Shown here: piece after piece, positions 42,915 through 51,741 of the stretch
Position numbering within the stretch: the stretch's first letter is position 1
Layout: each line of letters opens with the position of its first letter
Assembly: GCA_027064525.1 (NCBI GenBank)
Contig: JAMOPJ010000009.1
Location: forward strand, 1 to 62,227
Direction of reading: 5' to 3'
DNA from: Archaeoglobaceae archaeon
Lineage (GTDB): Archaea > Halobacteriota > Archaeoglobi > Archaeoglobales > Archaeoglobaceae
Length of the DNA: 62,227 bases
Made by a program: the position numbers and the translations under genes
The notes under the pieces: model-generated
What the model was told of the DNA's origin: nothing
The model's input: the letters and a program-made list of their open reading frames with translations, nothing else
Database searches by the model: none

Positions 42915-43283
42915 CTCTACGATCTCCCTATCTATATCCCTCGCCGCCTTATTCGCTCTAATCGCCAACGTTCTATCGCATACGTAGTCGCTCTTCCTAA
43001 TGACGATGTCGGTCTTATGCTTAAACGTCATTTTCTTAGAGCCGAATCCGATCAGCGAATCTCTTAGACCGTATTGGGGCAAAACTATTTCGATTTCTAT
43101 CTTGTTTCCGGCTCTAAGCCACTCCTTTATCCTTTCATCAATGTCGCATATCGCTTTATCTGCTTTAACTCCAATTATGCAGTCTCCTCGGGGAGTAAGC
43201 GATTTTTCTTTGGTAACTTCGAGTGTTGTTCTGTGCCTTGCCGTTATGTTCTCGTGACCCCATGCGGTTATCTCCTCTTTCAT
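42864..43283 (-). CDS. DUF371-family protein
   Basis: A 139-residue protein starting EEITAWGHENITARHRTTLEVTK and containing LTPRGDCIIGVKADKAICD, which I associate with the archaeal DUF371 family. Two similar halves can be seen (HENITARHRTTLEVTK with CIIGVKADKAICD, and KKMTFKHKTDIVIRK with LAIRANKAARD), an internal duplication. Role unknown. ATG 43283 chosen over an upstream start. Confidence 0.78.
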   Translation of the reverse strand: MKEEITAWGHENITARHRTTLEVTKEKSLTPRGDCIIGVKADKAICDIDERIKEWLRAGNKIEIEIVLPQYGLRDSLIGFGSKKMTFKHKTDIVIRKSDYVCDRTLAIRANKAARDIDREIVELLRDPTTELKFVIKRA

Positions 43284-43479
43284 CACACAAGATCGTATCC
43301 GCAATCTAAAAGGCTAACCTATTGGATGCTTTTATACTCGGTGACAACGTTTCTTCACTTTTTGTAAAAATTTAATTTTATTAAATTAATTATTATATTT
43401 AAACACAACCCAAATGCTTATAACCTCTTATTGTCAGAACTTTAAATGTCATAGTATTATTATTGTTAGGAGGGATAAA

Positions 43480-44172
43480 ATGAGGATTAACACCGGTATA
43501 AAGGGTCTGGATGAGATGCTCAAAGGTGGACTCATACCTCAAAGAACGTATTTGGTTAAGGGAGGAGCTGGAAGTGGTAAGACCATATTCTCTATTCAAT
43601 TCCTATTGGAAGGTGCTAAGAAGGGTGAGAACGTCATATATGTCACGCTTGAGGAGCCGGCGGATGAGGTTATCGAAAACATGCAATTCTTGGATTTGAA
43701 TATCACAAACGGTAATTTTCATATTATCGATGCGTCTCCTACGGGAGATCTGAGCATATTTAGCGATATGTTTTTTGAAAATCTCATTCCCGACGTTCAA
43801 GGTTTGAAGTCAGCTTTAGAATCAAAGCTTGAGGCTATAAGACCCACGAGGGTGGTTATAGATCCGATAACGATGCTCGAAATAGCTTCCAAGAGCGAGG
43901 TAGAGTATAGGAGGGAAATTCTTCATCTTTGCAGACTTCTCAGGAAATTTAATGTTACGACCCTTATAACATCTCAAAAAACGGAGGAGAGTTCCGAAGA
44001 CTTCATAGTGAGCGGTGTGATCGAACTCCTCACATACGATGTCAAAGGCAAGGTCATCAGAGGTATTAGGATAAAGAAGATGAGGGGTAGCGACTTCGAT
44101 TCGACCGTTAGGCCTTACAAAATTAAAAAAGGAGGTATTGAGGTTTACTGGACCGAAAGTCTGTTTGAGTGA
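43480..44172 (+). CDS. KaiC-like RecA-superfamily ATPase (active type)
   Basis: A 230-residue single-domain ATPase. It opens RINTGIKGLDEMLKGGLIPQRTYLV; Walker A is GGAGSGKT; catalytic Glu pair in TLEEPADE; Walker B RVVIDPITML. The C-terminal part IRGIRIKKMRGSDFD is common to archaeal KaiC-like proteins. The ATG at 43480 follows AGGAGGGAT. Only 6 nt separate it from the next gene, a relative without a P-loop, so the two probably form a complex, perhaps in signalling as often suggested for archaeal KaiC homologs. Confidence 0.88.
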   Translation: MRINTGIKGLDEMLKGGLIPQRTYLVKGGAGSGKTIFSIQFLLEGAKKGENVIYVTLEEPADEVIENMQFLDLNITNGNFHIIDASPTGDLSIFSDMFFENLIPDVQGLKSALESKLEAIRPTRVVIDPITMLEIASKSEVEYRREILHLCRLLRKFNVTTLITSQKTEESSEDFIVSGVIELLTYDVKGKVIRGIRIKKMRGSDFDSTVRPYKIKKGGIEVYWTESLFE

Positions 44173-44178
44173 TCGAGG

Positions 44179-44829
44179 ATGCTATCCTCTGGAATAAAAA
44201 GGCTGGACGAGCTTTTGGGCGGGGGTGTTGAGGAGGGCAGGGTTATACTGATAGAAACGATCGCTGGGCTTGGAGATCTCTTAGCCTTAAACTTCGTTGC
44301 GGAATCTTTAAGGAGAGGGGACAGGTGTTTCGTAATTTTGGGGAGAAAGAGGATCAAGGACGTTAAAAAGTTCTTGGAGGATAAGGGCGTCGATACTTCG
44401 AAGGTTACTATAGTCACAACTTCCGAAAGGAGCGAGAGAAGGTTGAGCTTGGATGAACTGTTTTTAATAAGCCACACGATAAAGGAACTGGCCAAATCAA
44501 CGAGGTTCGGAAACATAGATATACTGCAGCCGTTGCTGATCCTATACGATCCGAAGAAGATTTACTCTTTGTTTTCCGAAATAATTCACATACTAAAGGA
44601 ATCGAATGTCACGACCGTTCTGACGATAGACAAGAGGTTCGTGGACGATAGAACCCTCGCGATGTTTGAAGAGCTCGCAGATGTTGTCATAGAAATAGAG
44701 GAGATCATAGACAAGCTTAGAGTTAGGAGGGGAATCAGAATAAAGAAAAACTCTCTTTCACCTCCAACCGACTTCTACACTCTTGAAATAGATGAGGGGG
44801 GATTTAAGATAGGGAAGAGAATTGAGTGA
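44179..44829 (+). CDS. KaiC-like protein lacking the P-loop
   Basis: A 216-residue relative of the upstream gene: SGIKRLDELLGGGVEEGRVILI aligns with the active protein, but the Walker A position reads ETIAGLGDLLA instead of GGAGSGKT, so it cannot bind ATP in the usual way. Walker B (PLLILYDPKKI) and the end RVRRGIRIKKNSLSP are kept. A catalytically dead partner or scaffold is the likely role. Its stop is directly next to that of the convergent priL. Confidence 0.82.
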   Translation: MLSSGIKRLDELLGGGVEEGRVILIETIAGLGDLLALNFVAESLRRGDRCFVILGRKRIKDVKKFLEDKGVDTSKVTIVTTSERSERRLSLDELFLISHTIKELAKSTRFGNIDILQPLLILYDPKKIYSLFSEIIHILKESNVTTVLTIDKRFVDDRTLAMFEELADVVIEIEEIIDKLRVRRGIRIKKNSLSPPTDFYTLEIDEGGFKIGKRIE

Positions 44830-45945
44830 TCATCGTTTGCGTTTCATGCATCTGATGTAGTATCTGATCGGATGGTTGATCTTCGAGCAGCTTTCGTCAG
44901 CGTAGCAGTTGCCATAGCTCTTCATAGTTTCACAGGATGGGCATATGTATTCTTGGCCTTTTCCCCTCTGCCCGGCTATGTGCTCAACCTGATATCTCGT
45001 CTTTTCTTCATCAAAATCTGGAGCGGTTCTAAAGATCTCAACGACTTCATCGACGCTCATGCCGATGTTTAGGAGGAATGTCGCTATTGCAAATCTTGCG
45101 GAATGGGGGACGTTCAATCCATTTCTGAGGTCTGAGAGTATCTTCTTCATGCAAGGCGGATAGCATTCAGCCTTAATTCCAATATCCCTGACGTCAATCT
45201 CCTCAAACTTGGCTTCAATCCTTACTCCCAAATCCATTCTGATGCCGATTCTTTCACTTAATCGATCTCTCAGATACTCCTCTAAAAGTCTGACGAACTC
45301 CCTCTTGCTTAAGAAAACGAAACCGTCCTTAAGCCTTCTGTTTATCAGCTTCCACTCTTCCGCCTTTATCTTGACAGCTCCCTTGAGGTAATCTACGACA
45401 TCTACTTTGAAAATATCGTTGACGGCCTTAGCGTTGATACCGAAGTCGGATGTCAAGACTTTCAGAAAACTCGTGCTCTCGCTTTCGAGCATCTCCCTGT
45501 ATCTTCTTGCCTCTCTTACGGCGAACTTTTGCCTCATAGCTTCGTTTAGGTTCGATACGGCAATCTTCGAGAACAGGTATGCAAGAACCATCCTCTTTGC
45601 GAGCTTTAAATGCCTATAATATTTCTCGGAACTGTGGATAGGATAGTCGCAGAACCTGAACCTTTCCAATTCATTCTCTGCCTTCTTTCTGCAATCCTTG
45701 ACGTCGCACTCCTCACACAAAAATGGCTCTTTTAAATCCTTGAGGGCTTCGATTTCGGGACATCTTTCACCCTTCAAAGCCGCTTCAACGATCTTAACTC
45801 CGAGTTCTTTAGCAGATATGACGAAATCATCGTTAGAATTCAAAATGGAATGCAGATCTCCATATTCGAATTCGAGAAACTTCCCAGCAATCTTGAGGAA
45901 GGGATACTTCGCTAAAAAAGGTAGTATTGGGAGAAATGGCCTCAT
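44830..45945 (-). CDS. priL: DNA primase large subunit
   Basis: A 371-residue subunit of the archaeal/eukaryotic primase. The C-terminal domain shows the iron-sulfur ligands: CYPPCMKKIL, YICPSCETMKSYGNC and CSKINHPIRYY. An extra Cys cluster (CEECDVKDCRKK) is seen near residue 75. Works with PriS, which is not in this window. Its start overlaps the pcn stop (ATGA), pairing two replication genes. Confidence 0.93.
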   Translation of the reverse strand: MRPFLPILPFLAKYPFLKIAGKFLEFEYGDLHSILNSNDDFVISAKELGVKIVEAALKGERCPEIEALKDLKEPFLCEECDVKDCRKKAENELERFRFCDYPIHSSEKYYRHLKLAKRMVLAYLFSKIAVSNLNEAMRQKFAVREARRYREMLESESTSFLKVLTSDFGINAKAVNDIFKVDVVDYLKGAVKIKAEEWKLINRRLKDGFVFLSKREFVRLLEEYLRDRLSERIGIRMDLGVRIEAKFEEIDVRDIGIKAECYPPCMKKILSDLRNGLNVPHSARFAIATFLLNIGMSVDEVVEIFRTAPDFDEEKTRYQVEHIAGQRGKGQEYICPSCETMKSYGNCYADESCSKINHPIRYYIRCMKRKR

Positions 45946-46679
45946 TCTGCTTCAATTCTCGGAGCCAATATATATTCGACCTTAAGCCTCCCGTCCGCAA
46001 CGTCAAAAACCAACCTAACCGGGTAGTTGTTACCCAAATATATCGTCAGAATATCGCCGGATGATGCGATCTTAACGAACTCTTTGAGGTATTCTACGGA
46101 GAACATCGATCTTGCCGATTCTCTGTTGAACTCGATGAGTTCCATCTCTCCCATATGGAAGGTTATCTTATCTATATCTCCCTCAGCTTCTATGTAAAAT
46201 CCCGTTTCGTCGCTTCTGAATACGACGTGATCGCTTATCTTGTCTGCAGCCTGAATGGCCTTCTTGAATTCTCCAGCATCCAAAACTATCTTTGCGGGCA
46301 GATCCAACTCCGGGATTTTCGGCTCCTTTCGAATGGCTGAAGGATCGATCAGAGCAACCATGTATTCTACGCTTCCAAACTTTATCTTCATGTGACTCTC
46401 ATCTTCAATCTTGATTTCGACGAGATCCTTCTTCTTTACAGCCTTTAAGATGTCGTAAACTCTATTGACATCAACTCCTACGGTCTTCTCTTCATCTACC
46501 TTGTAAACTTCGAAGGATTCTCGTGGAATATCGACGATGACCATGGCAACGTTGGCAGGATCGACAGCTCTGCTGTGTAATCCTTCCTCTTTAAAATGGA
46601 ATCTTGCTTCGCTTACGAGTGAAACTATGGCTTTTGTAGCCGTCTTTATAACTTCACCGCCAACTATAGCGTCTATCAT
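45942..46679 (-). CDS. pcn: Sliding clamp PCNA
   Basis: A 245-residue processivity clamp with two similar halves. Typical sequence: EGLHSRAVDPANVAMV, ESFEVYKVDEEKTVGVD, the interdomain loop VALIDPSAIRKEPKIPELDLPA, and the C-terminal LVFDVADGRLKVEYILAPRIE. GGGGTGAT precedes the ATG at 46679, so I prefer it over GTG 46688. Ring-shaped trimer on DNA; operon with priL. Confidence 0.96.
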   Translation of the reverse strand: MIDAIVGGEVIKTATKAIVSLVSEARFHFKEEGLHSRAVDPANVAMVIVDIPRESFEVYKVDEEKTVGVDVNRVYDILKAVKKKDLVEIKIEDESHMKIKFGSVEYMVALIDPSAIRKEPKIPELDLPAKIVLDAGEFKKAIQAADKISDHVVFRSDETGFYIEAEGDIDKITFHMGEMELIEFNRESARSMFSVEYLKEFVKIASSGDILTIYLGNNYPVRLVFDVADGRLKVEYILAPRIEAE

Positions 46680-46727
46680 GTTTATCACCCCGAACGATAT
46701 AAGAATAAATTCATTTATAATTTTTCC

Positions 46728-46931
46728 TTAAATCCACCAGATCCAGATTCCGTTGGCCGCTTCGATCCTTCTACCCTTTATCTTTCCTTCTATTGCCAAT
46801 CTCTGCAGTCTCCTCAAAGCAACTCTTCTATCGACGTTGAGCTTTTCAGCGATTTCGGAAGTGACGAGAGGAACGCCAGCATTTTTGAGCACGTCGATGA
46901 TCTTCCTTTCCATTTCATCTATGTCGTCCAT
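46728..46931 (-). CDS. Small winged-helix protein (67 aa)
   Basis: A 67-residue winged helix-turn-helix: MERKIIDVLKNAGVPLVTSE, recognition helix RRVALRRLQRLAIEGKI, wing KGRRIEAANGIWIW. It lies 48 nt upstream of pcn in the same direction and may be its regulator or simply co-transcribed. Confidence 0.8.
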   Translation of the reverse strand: MDDIDEMERKIIDVLKNAGVPLVTSEIAEKLNVDRRVALRRLQRLAIEGKIKGRRIEAANGIWIWWI

Positions 46932-47040
46932 GTTTATTACTTGGCCAAAATATATTAAAGCTTTTCGATACCGATCTTAAAATGGGCGTCAACATCATGT
47001 TAGCATAAGTGTTAAGTCCGCATCCTCCAACGTTTGCCGA

Positions 47041-47679
47041 ATGAGGGTTGGGATTGTGCTTGGTGATGAGACGAGAGAGATCTTTGCCAAAACGATTTCA
47101 AGGTTCTTCGATATTTACGTTTATCGATTGCCCGATGATCTCCCTCCCGTTTTGGATGACGGTTTGGAGTTTCCCAAGGAGATATTCGAGACGGACATAA
47201 TCCTGAGCTACGCCTTTCATCCAGATGTCAACGTTGAACTTGTTAGGAAGGCTGAGGAGAGCAGGGTTAAGATAGTTCTGATAGCTGGAAACTTCAGGTT
47301 TCTGAGGAAGAGGTCGAGAAAGATTAGGATTATAGTTGAGGATGTCTGCTGTTCTACATTCGTTAAGGGTTGCGAGTTCTTTGAGAAGTTCGGAATTCCG
47401 GAGTTTGAGGTTAGCATAGACGAGTTCGACAGACTTGAGGATGTGAAGGTAATCAGATCAGCCCTATGCGGAGCGACATTTTTCGTTGCAGATAATCTGA
47501 GGGGAGTTTGCATAGAAGATGCACCGACCAAGGCAGGCTACCTTACCCAGATATATCCCTGCTTGGCCTCTCGTGGTGTGAAAGGTGGCATACACAAGGC
47601 CGCAAGAATCCACAAGTTGGCGATCGAGAGAGCTATAAGGAGGGCAATAGGTGAAGATAAGCTAAACTCAAAAGGATAG
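47041..47679 (+). CDS. DUF166-family protein
   Basis: A 212-residue protein with Cys-rich motifs VEDVCCSTF, SALCGATFFVADNL and YPCLASRG that fit the archaeal DUF166 family (once mislabelled thymidylate synthase). Several conserved Cys suggest metal binding. Its 3' end overlaps the convergent prenyltransferase gene by 47 nt. Function unknown; the genuine ThyX in this genome is at 59009. Confidence 0.78.
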   Translation: MRVGIVLGDETREIFAKTISRFFDIYVYRLPDDLPPVLDDGLEFPKEIFETDIILSYAFHPDVNVELVRKAEESRVKIVLIAGNFRFLRKRSRKIRIIVEDVCCSTFVKGCEFFEKFGIPEFEVSIDEFDRLEDVKVIRSALCGATFFVADNLRGVCIEDAPTKAGYLTQIYPCLASRGVKGGIHKAARIHKLAIERAIRRAIGEDKLNSKG

Positions 47680-48514
47680 TGAGCAAAAGAACTGCACTTA
47701 TCATGGCGTTTGCGTGAAAGAATGCTATCTGTATTCTTTTCTCATCGAACCTATCCCTGACGATGTAGTGCTCGTAAAACAGTAAAATTGCTATTGCAAT
47801 TAAACCGGGAATGGCCACCTCCCCAATTAGCTTTAGGAGAGCCAGTGCAATCAAAACGAAGAAGAACACGTGATTTAGAGTTGATAGGATTAGCGCAAAT
47901 CTAACACCGAAGTGCGCGCCAACAGAGTGCAAACCCATCTTTCTGTCAAACTCAAGATCCTGCAGTCCGTATATCATGTCGAATCCCGCAACCCAGAACA
48001 TCACGCCCACGCTAAGAAGGATTATCGGCCAATCGTTTGAAGTTAGAGAATCCGTTACGGCAATCCAGCCGCCAAGCGGTGCAAAAGCCAAGTTCAGTCC
48101 TAGAACGTAGTGACAGAGGCAAGTCCAACGCTTGAGATATGGATAAATGTATGATACAATTGGAGGAATGGGAGAAAGCTTGAAGGCGAGATCGTTGATC
48201 AGATACGCAGAGATGAAATAAATTGCCAAGGCAACTACAACGATTGCATAAGCTTCTCTGAGCGAGATCAAGCCGGCTGGAAGATGTCGATTTGCGGTTC
48301 TTGGATTTAAAGCATCGATATCCCTATCGATGATCCTGTTTAAAGACATCGATGCAGTCCTCAAGCCGGTGAAAGCTAGGAAGATAAGAACGAACAGTCT
48401 GAAGCCGAACCATCCTTTAGATGCCAAAAACGCTCCAGCGTAGGCGAAGGGCAAAGCGAAGAGAGTGTGCTCGATTTTTATGAAGTCTGCATACATCCTA
48501 AGTCTATCGATCAT
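47633..48514 (-). CDS. UbiA-type prenyltransferase (menaquinone type likely)
   Basis: A 293-residue membrane enzyme with eight to nine helices. The two Asp-rich motifs for Mg-diphosphate are NRIIDRDIDALNPRT and DLEFDRKMGLHSVGA. The opening FIKIEHTLFALPFAYAGAFLA is typical of the 4-hydroxybenzoate/1,4-dihydroxy-6-naphthoate group (UbiA/MqnP), which fits menaquinone synthesis in Archaeoglobales. Exact aromatic acceptor is inferred. Confidence 0.86.
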   Translation of the reverse strand: MIDRLRMYADFIKIEHTLFALPFAYAGAFLASKGWFGFRLFVLIFLAFTGLRTASMSLNRIIDRDIDALNPRTANRHLPAGLISLREAYAIVVVALAIYFISAYLINDLAFKLSPIPPIVSYIYPYLKRWTCLCHYVLGLNLAFAPLGGWIAVTDSLTSNDWPIILLSVGVMFWVAGFDMIYGLQDLEFDRKMGLHSVGAHFGVRFALILSTLNHVFFFVLIALALLKLIGEVAIPGLIAIAILLFYEHYIVRDRFDEKRIQIAFFHANAMISAVLLLTILLSLAYLHLLPSL

Positions 48515-48532
48515 AGTTCAAGCGTCACATCT

Positions 48533-49114
48533 TCATCTTAAGAGCTTTTCAATTTCCTTCAGACTTTTCAGGATGTAATCTGCCATGTGTGCGAAGTCCC
48601 TGTTTCTATCGTTGAGGAGTAAAGCTGTTTTCGTTCCAGCCTTTCTTCCAGCCATTAAATCGAACTTGTAGTCTCCAATAACTATCGCTCTTCTCGGTTC
48701 GGATTTGGTAAGCTTCAACGCCAACAGAATAGGTTCGGGCGATGGCTTCGGCTCGGCATCATCTCTCGTGATAATGAAATCAAAGTCGAGCCCAAACCTT
48801 TCTATAACTATTTCCACACTCTCTCTGCAGTTCCTCGTAACTATTCCCTTCTTCAGTCCAAGATCTTCGAGCAACCTCAAAGCTTCCTTGGCGTATGGCA
48901 TTAACTTTGCGGTCAAAGCAGATCTGATCTCGAAATCCTTCAAAATTTCAAGTTTTTCTTGCATCTCCTTCTCGTCGAGTCTCAAAATGGATTCGAGGAT
49001 ATATATGTCTCTAACACCAACAGCCCTTCGAATTGCGTCAAAATCCAAGTTTAGCTCTATTAGCGTTCCGTCCAAATCGAAAATGAAGGTATCAAGAGAC
49101 GTAGCTCTCGTCAT
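48533..49114 (-). CDS. HAD-superfamily phosphatase
   Basis: A 193-residue phosphatase of the phosphoglycolate phosphatase type. Motif I FIFDLDGTLIE, motif II GIVTRNCRES (Thr in the Ser/Thr position), Lys in EPKPSPEP, motif III VIGDYKFDLMAGRKAG. Small helical cap. ATG 49114 preferred over TTG 49120. Overlaps the acidic protein gene upstream by 23 nt. Confidence 0.86.
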   Translation of the reverse strand: MTRATSLDTFIFDLDGTLIELNLDFDAIRRAVGVRDIYILESILRLDEKEMQEKLEILKDFEIRSALTAKLMPYAKEALRLLEDLGLKKGIVTRNCRESVEIVIERFGLDFDFIITRDDAEPKPSPEPILLALKLTKSEPRRAIVIGDYKFDLMAGRKAGTKTALLLNDRNRDFAHMADYILKSLKEIEKLLR

Positions 49115-49364
49115 CTTCAAATCCTAAGGAGATATCCTGAAGCATCTTAGATGCCAAGCCCAAAAGAAGTTTATCGTCACCTATGATCTCTTTGATGAGC
49201 ATGAGCGATGCGGCCTCCTTTAATTCATAACTTTTGAGTTCGTCTAATAACTTGATCAGCTTGTTCGCGAGCTTGTAAATTTCAGCCAGCTTTATTTCAT
49301 CTTCAGTGTCGATTTCCTCTTCCTCTTCTTCTTCGATGAAAAAGATCTCTTCGATGTCTTCCAT
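49092..49364 (-). CDS. Small acidic helical protein
   Basis: A 90-residue protein beginning with a run of Glu/Asp (residues 2-24) followed by two amphipathic helices rich in Leu/Lys. No metal or catalytic motif. It overlaps the HAD gene and is probably translated with it. Not recognised. Confidence 0.6.
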   Translation of the reverse strand: MEDIEEIFFIEEEEEEEIDTEDEIKLAEIYKLANKLIKLLDELKSYELKEAASLMLIKEIIGDDKLLLGLASKMLQDISLGFEDDESYVS

Positions 49365-49450
49365 AGTCTGATCGATGGTTGATGTATAATTTAAGCCTTT
49401 TGGTGTTTCGAGGAAAAAATTTTAATTTCGAGTTGCTTTATAGCTACCAA

Positions 49451-49523
49451 GCCACGGTAGCTCAGCTGGTAGAGCGTTGCCTTGGTAAGGCAAAGGTCGC
49501 GGGTTCAAATCCCGCCCGTGGCT
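49451..49523 (+). tRNA. tRNA-Thr (anticodon GGU)
   Basis: A full cloverleaf: acceptor GCCACGG/CCGTGGC, D arm GCTC...GAGC, anticodon stem TTGCC/GGCAA around TTGGTAA (anticodon GGT, reading ACC/ACU), T arm GCGGG-TTCAAAT-CCCGC, discriminator T. No intron, no encoded CCA. TTTATAGC about 15-20 nt upstream is the likely box; a T-rich run follows the gene. Confidence 0.96.
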
Positions 49524-49645
49524 TCATCCTTTTTATTCACTTAAAACGATTTTTCTTGTAGATTCTCAATTGGATCAATATGTCATAATCAATCAAGCTA
49601 TTATTTCAAAACGTTTAAATATGCATGATCAATTATTTAAAATAA

Positions 49646-51184
49646 ATGCTACCGCCGCTGGAGTATTTAAAGAGTCTGAAACCGTTCTCATTCTTAAGCG
49701 ATTCCGAGTTAAAGGAGATTTTGGACGGGCTTGAATCGGAGATATTCGAGAGAGGCAAGATCATCTTCAAAAGGGGTAAAAAGCCTGTCAAATACGTTTA
49801 CATTCTTAAATACGGAAAAGTCGAGCTAAACGACGGCAAAAATTCCGAGATCTTGACTGAGGGTGATATGTTCGGAATAGCTTCAGCGATAACTGGAAAT
49901 CCGCCGAGGTTCACCGCAAAGGCATTAGATAAATCCGTTTGCTTTTTGATAAGAAGGGAGAGCTTTTTGAAGGTTTTTAATTCGAATCAGAAATTCTCGG
50001 AATTCTTTACGAAGTTGCTTGAGAGGAGGTTGGTCTCGCTCCTCAAGCTCTCGAAGAAAACGAGTAGCGATCTTAATATGTTATATACAGCCAAGGTTAG
50101 TGATCTGATTTCAAAGAGGCTCGTTTACTGTTCTCCAAAGACGAAGATAGCTGAAGCGGCCAAGATAATGCACGAAAACAGAGTAGGGTCGATCGTGATT
50201 ATCGAGAACGGTAAGCCGGTTGGAATATTCACCCAAAAGGATCTTATACGGCTCGTAGCTAACAATGTTCCGCTCGATGAAGAGGTATCTAAGCACATGT
50301 CCTCTCCAGTGGTTGAAATCGACGCAGATGCGACTGTCATGGATACCTACTTGGCGATGACTTCGAGCGGAATAAACCACATTGTAGTGGTAAGTAACGG
50401 AGATGTCAAAGGAGTTATTTCAACGAGAGACATCCTTCTGAAACTTGGCTCCTCGTCGTCTCTCCTCTCACTATCGAGGAGAATTCCGACGGCATCGATC
50501 GAGGAACTCAAAGAGATTCTGAGCGCGGTTGTAGATTCTGTCGAAGATCTGATTTCGAGGGGGTTCGATTTCTCCGAGCTGGCCAAGATATCCTCTGGCA
50601 TCTATGATCTCGTTATAAAGAGGGTTTTGAAAATGTTCGGCTCGAATCTATGCTGGATTCAGATAGGGAAGTCTGGGAGGAGGGAGAATATCTACCCAGA
50701 GGTGTTCGGCGTAGTTCTGAATGCTAAAACCGATGATATTCGCTTAACCCTCGAAAGGATTGGATTCAGAATAGTAAATCTGGAAAGCTATACTCTCGAT
50801 GATTGGAGAGAAATCGTAAGATCTCTGATCGCCAATCCAAATGCAAGGAAAATTTCGATGTATCTCGACGGGAGGTTCCTTTACGGCGACAAAAGGCTAT
50901 ATTGGGAGTGGAAGTCCGAGATTTCCAAGCTTAGGAGCAGGAGGATAGCCAAGGTCTTGGCAACATCTAACGGCACACTCCCAGAATCTCTGCTCAATTG
51001 CCTCAAGGCTGTCAGAATTTTGGGAATAAACGGGGACATCGTCAGGGAGTTAGAAGAGGCTTACAGCGTTGTAATGGACATCGAGCTCAGAAGGTCTTTT
51101 GGCATAAGTAAGGTCGATGAGATTCTGCTTAAGGAGGCTTCGAAGATACTTCAAAGAGCGAAGGAGATGATCTCTGCCTTATGA
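49646..51184 (+). CDS. cNMP-binding/CBS-domain protein with degenerate DUF294 module
   Basis: A 512-residue regulatory protein. Residues about 12-120 are a cyclic nucleotide-binding-like domain (IFKRGKKPVKYVYILKYGKVEL, GDMFGIASAITG). Two CBS domains follow (about 155-275). The C-terminal half corresponds to the DUF294 nucleotidyltransferase and its substrate-binding helix domain, but the active-site motif reads IGKSGRRENIYPEV where relatives have GSxxRxEQxxxTDQD, so catalytic Asp residues are missing. ATGA overlap with the exonuclease gene. Probably regulates the acetate cluster. Confidence 0.85.
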   Translation: MLPPLEYLKSLKPFSFLSDSELKEILDGLESEIFERGKIIFKRGKKPVKYVYILKYGKVELNDGKNSEILTEGDMFGIASAITGNPPRFTAKALDKSVCFLIRRESFLKVFNSNQKFSEFFTKLLERRLVSLLKLSKKTSSDLNMLYTAKVSDLISKRLVYCSPKTKIAEAAKIMHENRVGSIVIIENGKPVGIFTQKDLIRLVANNVPLDEEVSKHMSSPVVEIDADATVMDTYLAMTSSGINHIVVVSNGDVKGVISTRDILLKLGSSSSLLSLSRRIPTASIEELKEILSAVVDSVEDLISRGFDFSELAKISSGIYDLVIKRVLKMFGSNLCWIQIGKSGRRENIYPEVFGVVLNAKTDDIRLTLERIGFRIVNLESYTLDDWREIVRSLIANPNARKISMYLDGRFLYGDKRLYWEWKSEISKLRSRRIAKVLATSNGTLPESLLNCLKAVRILGINGDIVRELEEAYSVVMDIELRRSFGISKVDEILLKEASKILQRAKEMISAL

Positions 51185-51741
51185 GGTTCAGTGTGATAGA
51201 TTTGGAAACTACGGGCTTGAATCCAAAGAAGGACGAGATACTTTCGATAGCCGTGATCCCAATGGAGGGAACGAGGATACTCATCGGGAAGCATTTTTTC
51301 ACGTTCGTCAGGCCGAAGAAGCTGAAGGGTGATTCGATAAAGTATCACGGGATAGACTTTAAGGTTCTGAATTCCGCTCCTACCTTCTGCGAAATTGCTG
51401 AGAAGATTCGAGAGATGCTTGGGGGAACGATTTTGGTAGGATATGCCGTTCAGTTCGACGCGAAGATATTGCGGAATCACCTCCGCAAGTGCAGGATCAA
51501 GTTGAGTTTTAAAGCGATAGATATCGCGAGGGTGGAGAGCTTACTCATGAGGATGGAGGGCTACGGATTCGTAAAGCTGACTTTTGACGATCTACTTGAG
51601 AAATACGAGTTAGAGGGCAACTTCAGGCACTCTGCGCTGGCGGATGCATACTATACGGCTGTAATCTTCCAGCATCAGCTTAAGAAGGCTGAAGAACATG
51701 GTATAAGCTTAGATGATCTCATAAGGGCTTCGATGGATTAA
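51181..51741 (+). CDS. DnaQ-like 3'-5' exonuclease (DEDDh)
   Basis: A 186-residue exonuclease domain. Exo I: FSVIDLETTGLNP (Asp, Glu); Exo II: ILVGYAVQFDAKIL (Asp); Exo III: FRHSALADAYYTAV (His, Asp). All DEDDh residues are there. In many bacteria an exonuclease of this type is encoded beside a DUF294/CBS protein and an acetate symporter, as here; its job there is not settled. Confidence 0.88.
   Translation: MRFSVIDLETTGLNPKKDEILSIAVIPMEGTRILIGKHFFTFVRPKKLKGDSIKYHGIDFKVLNSAPTFCEIAEKIREMLGGTILVGYAVQFDAKILRNHLRKCRIKLSFKAIDIARVESLLMRMEGYGFVKLTFDDLLEKYELEGNFRHSALADAYYTAVIFQHQLKKAEEHGISLDDLIRASMD

Noticed and set aside
47041-47679. DUF166 gene as a thymidylate synthase
   Set aside because: That is an old label for the family; a real ThyX is encoded at 59009-59722 and no dUMP-binding motif is visible here.
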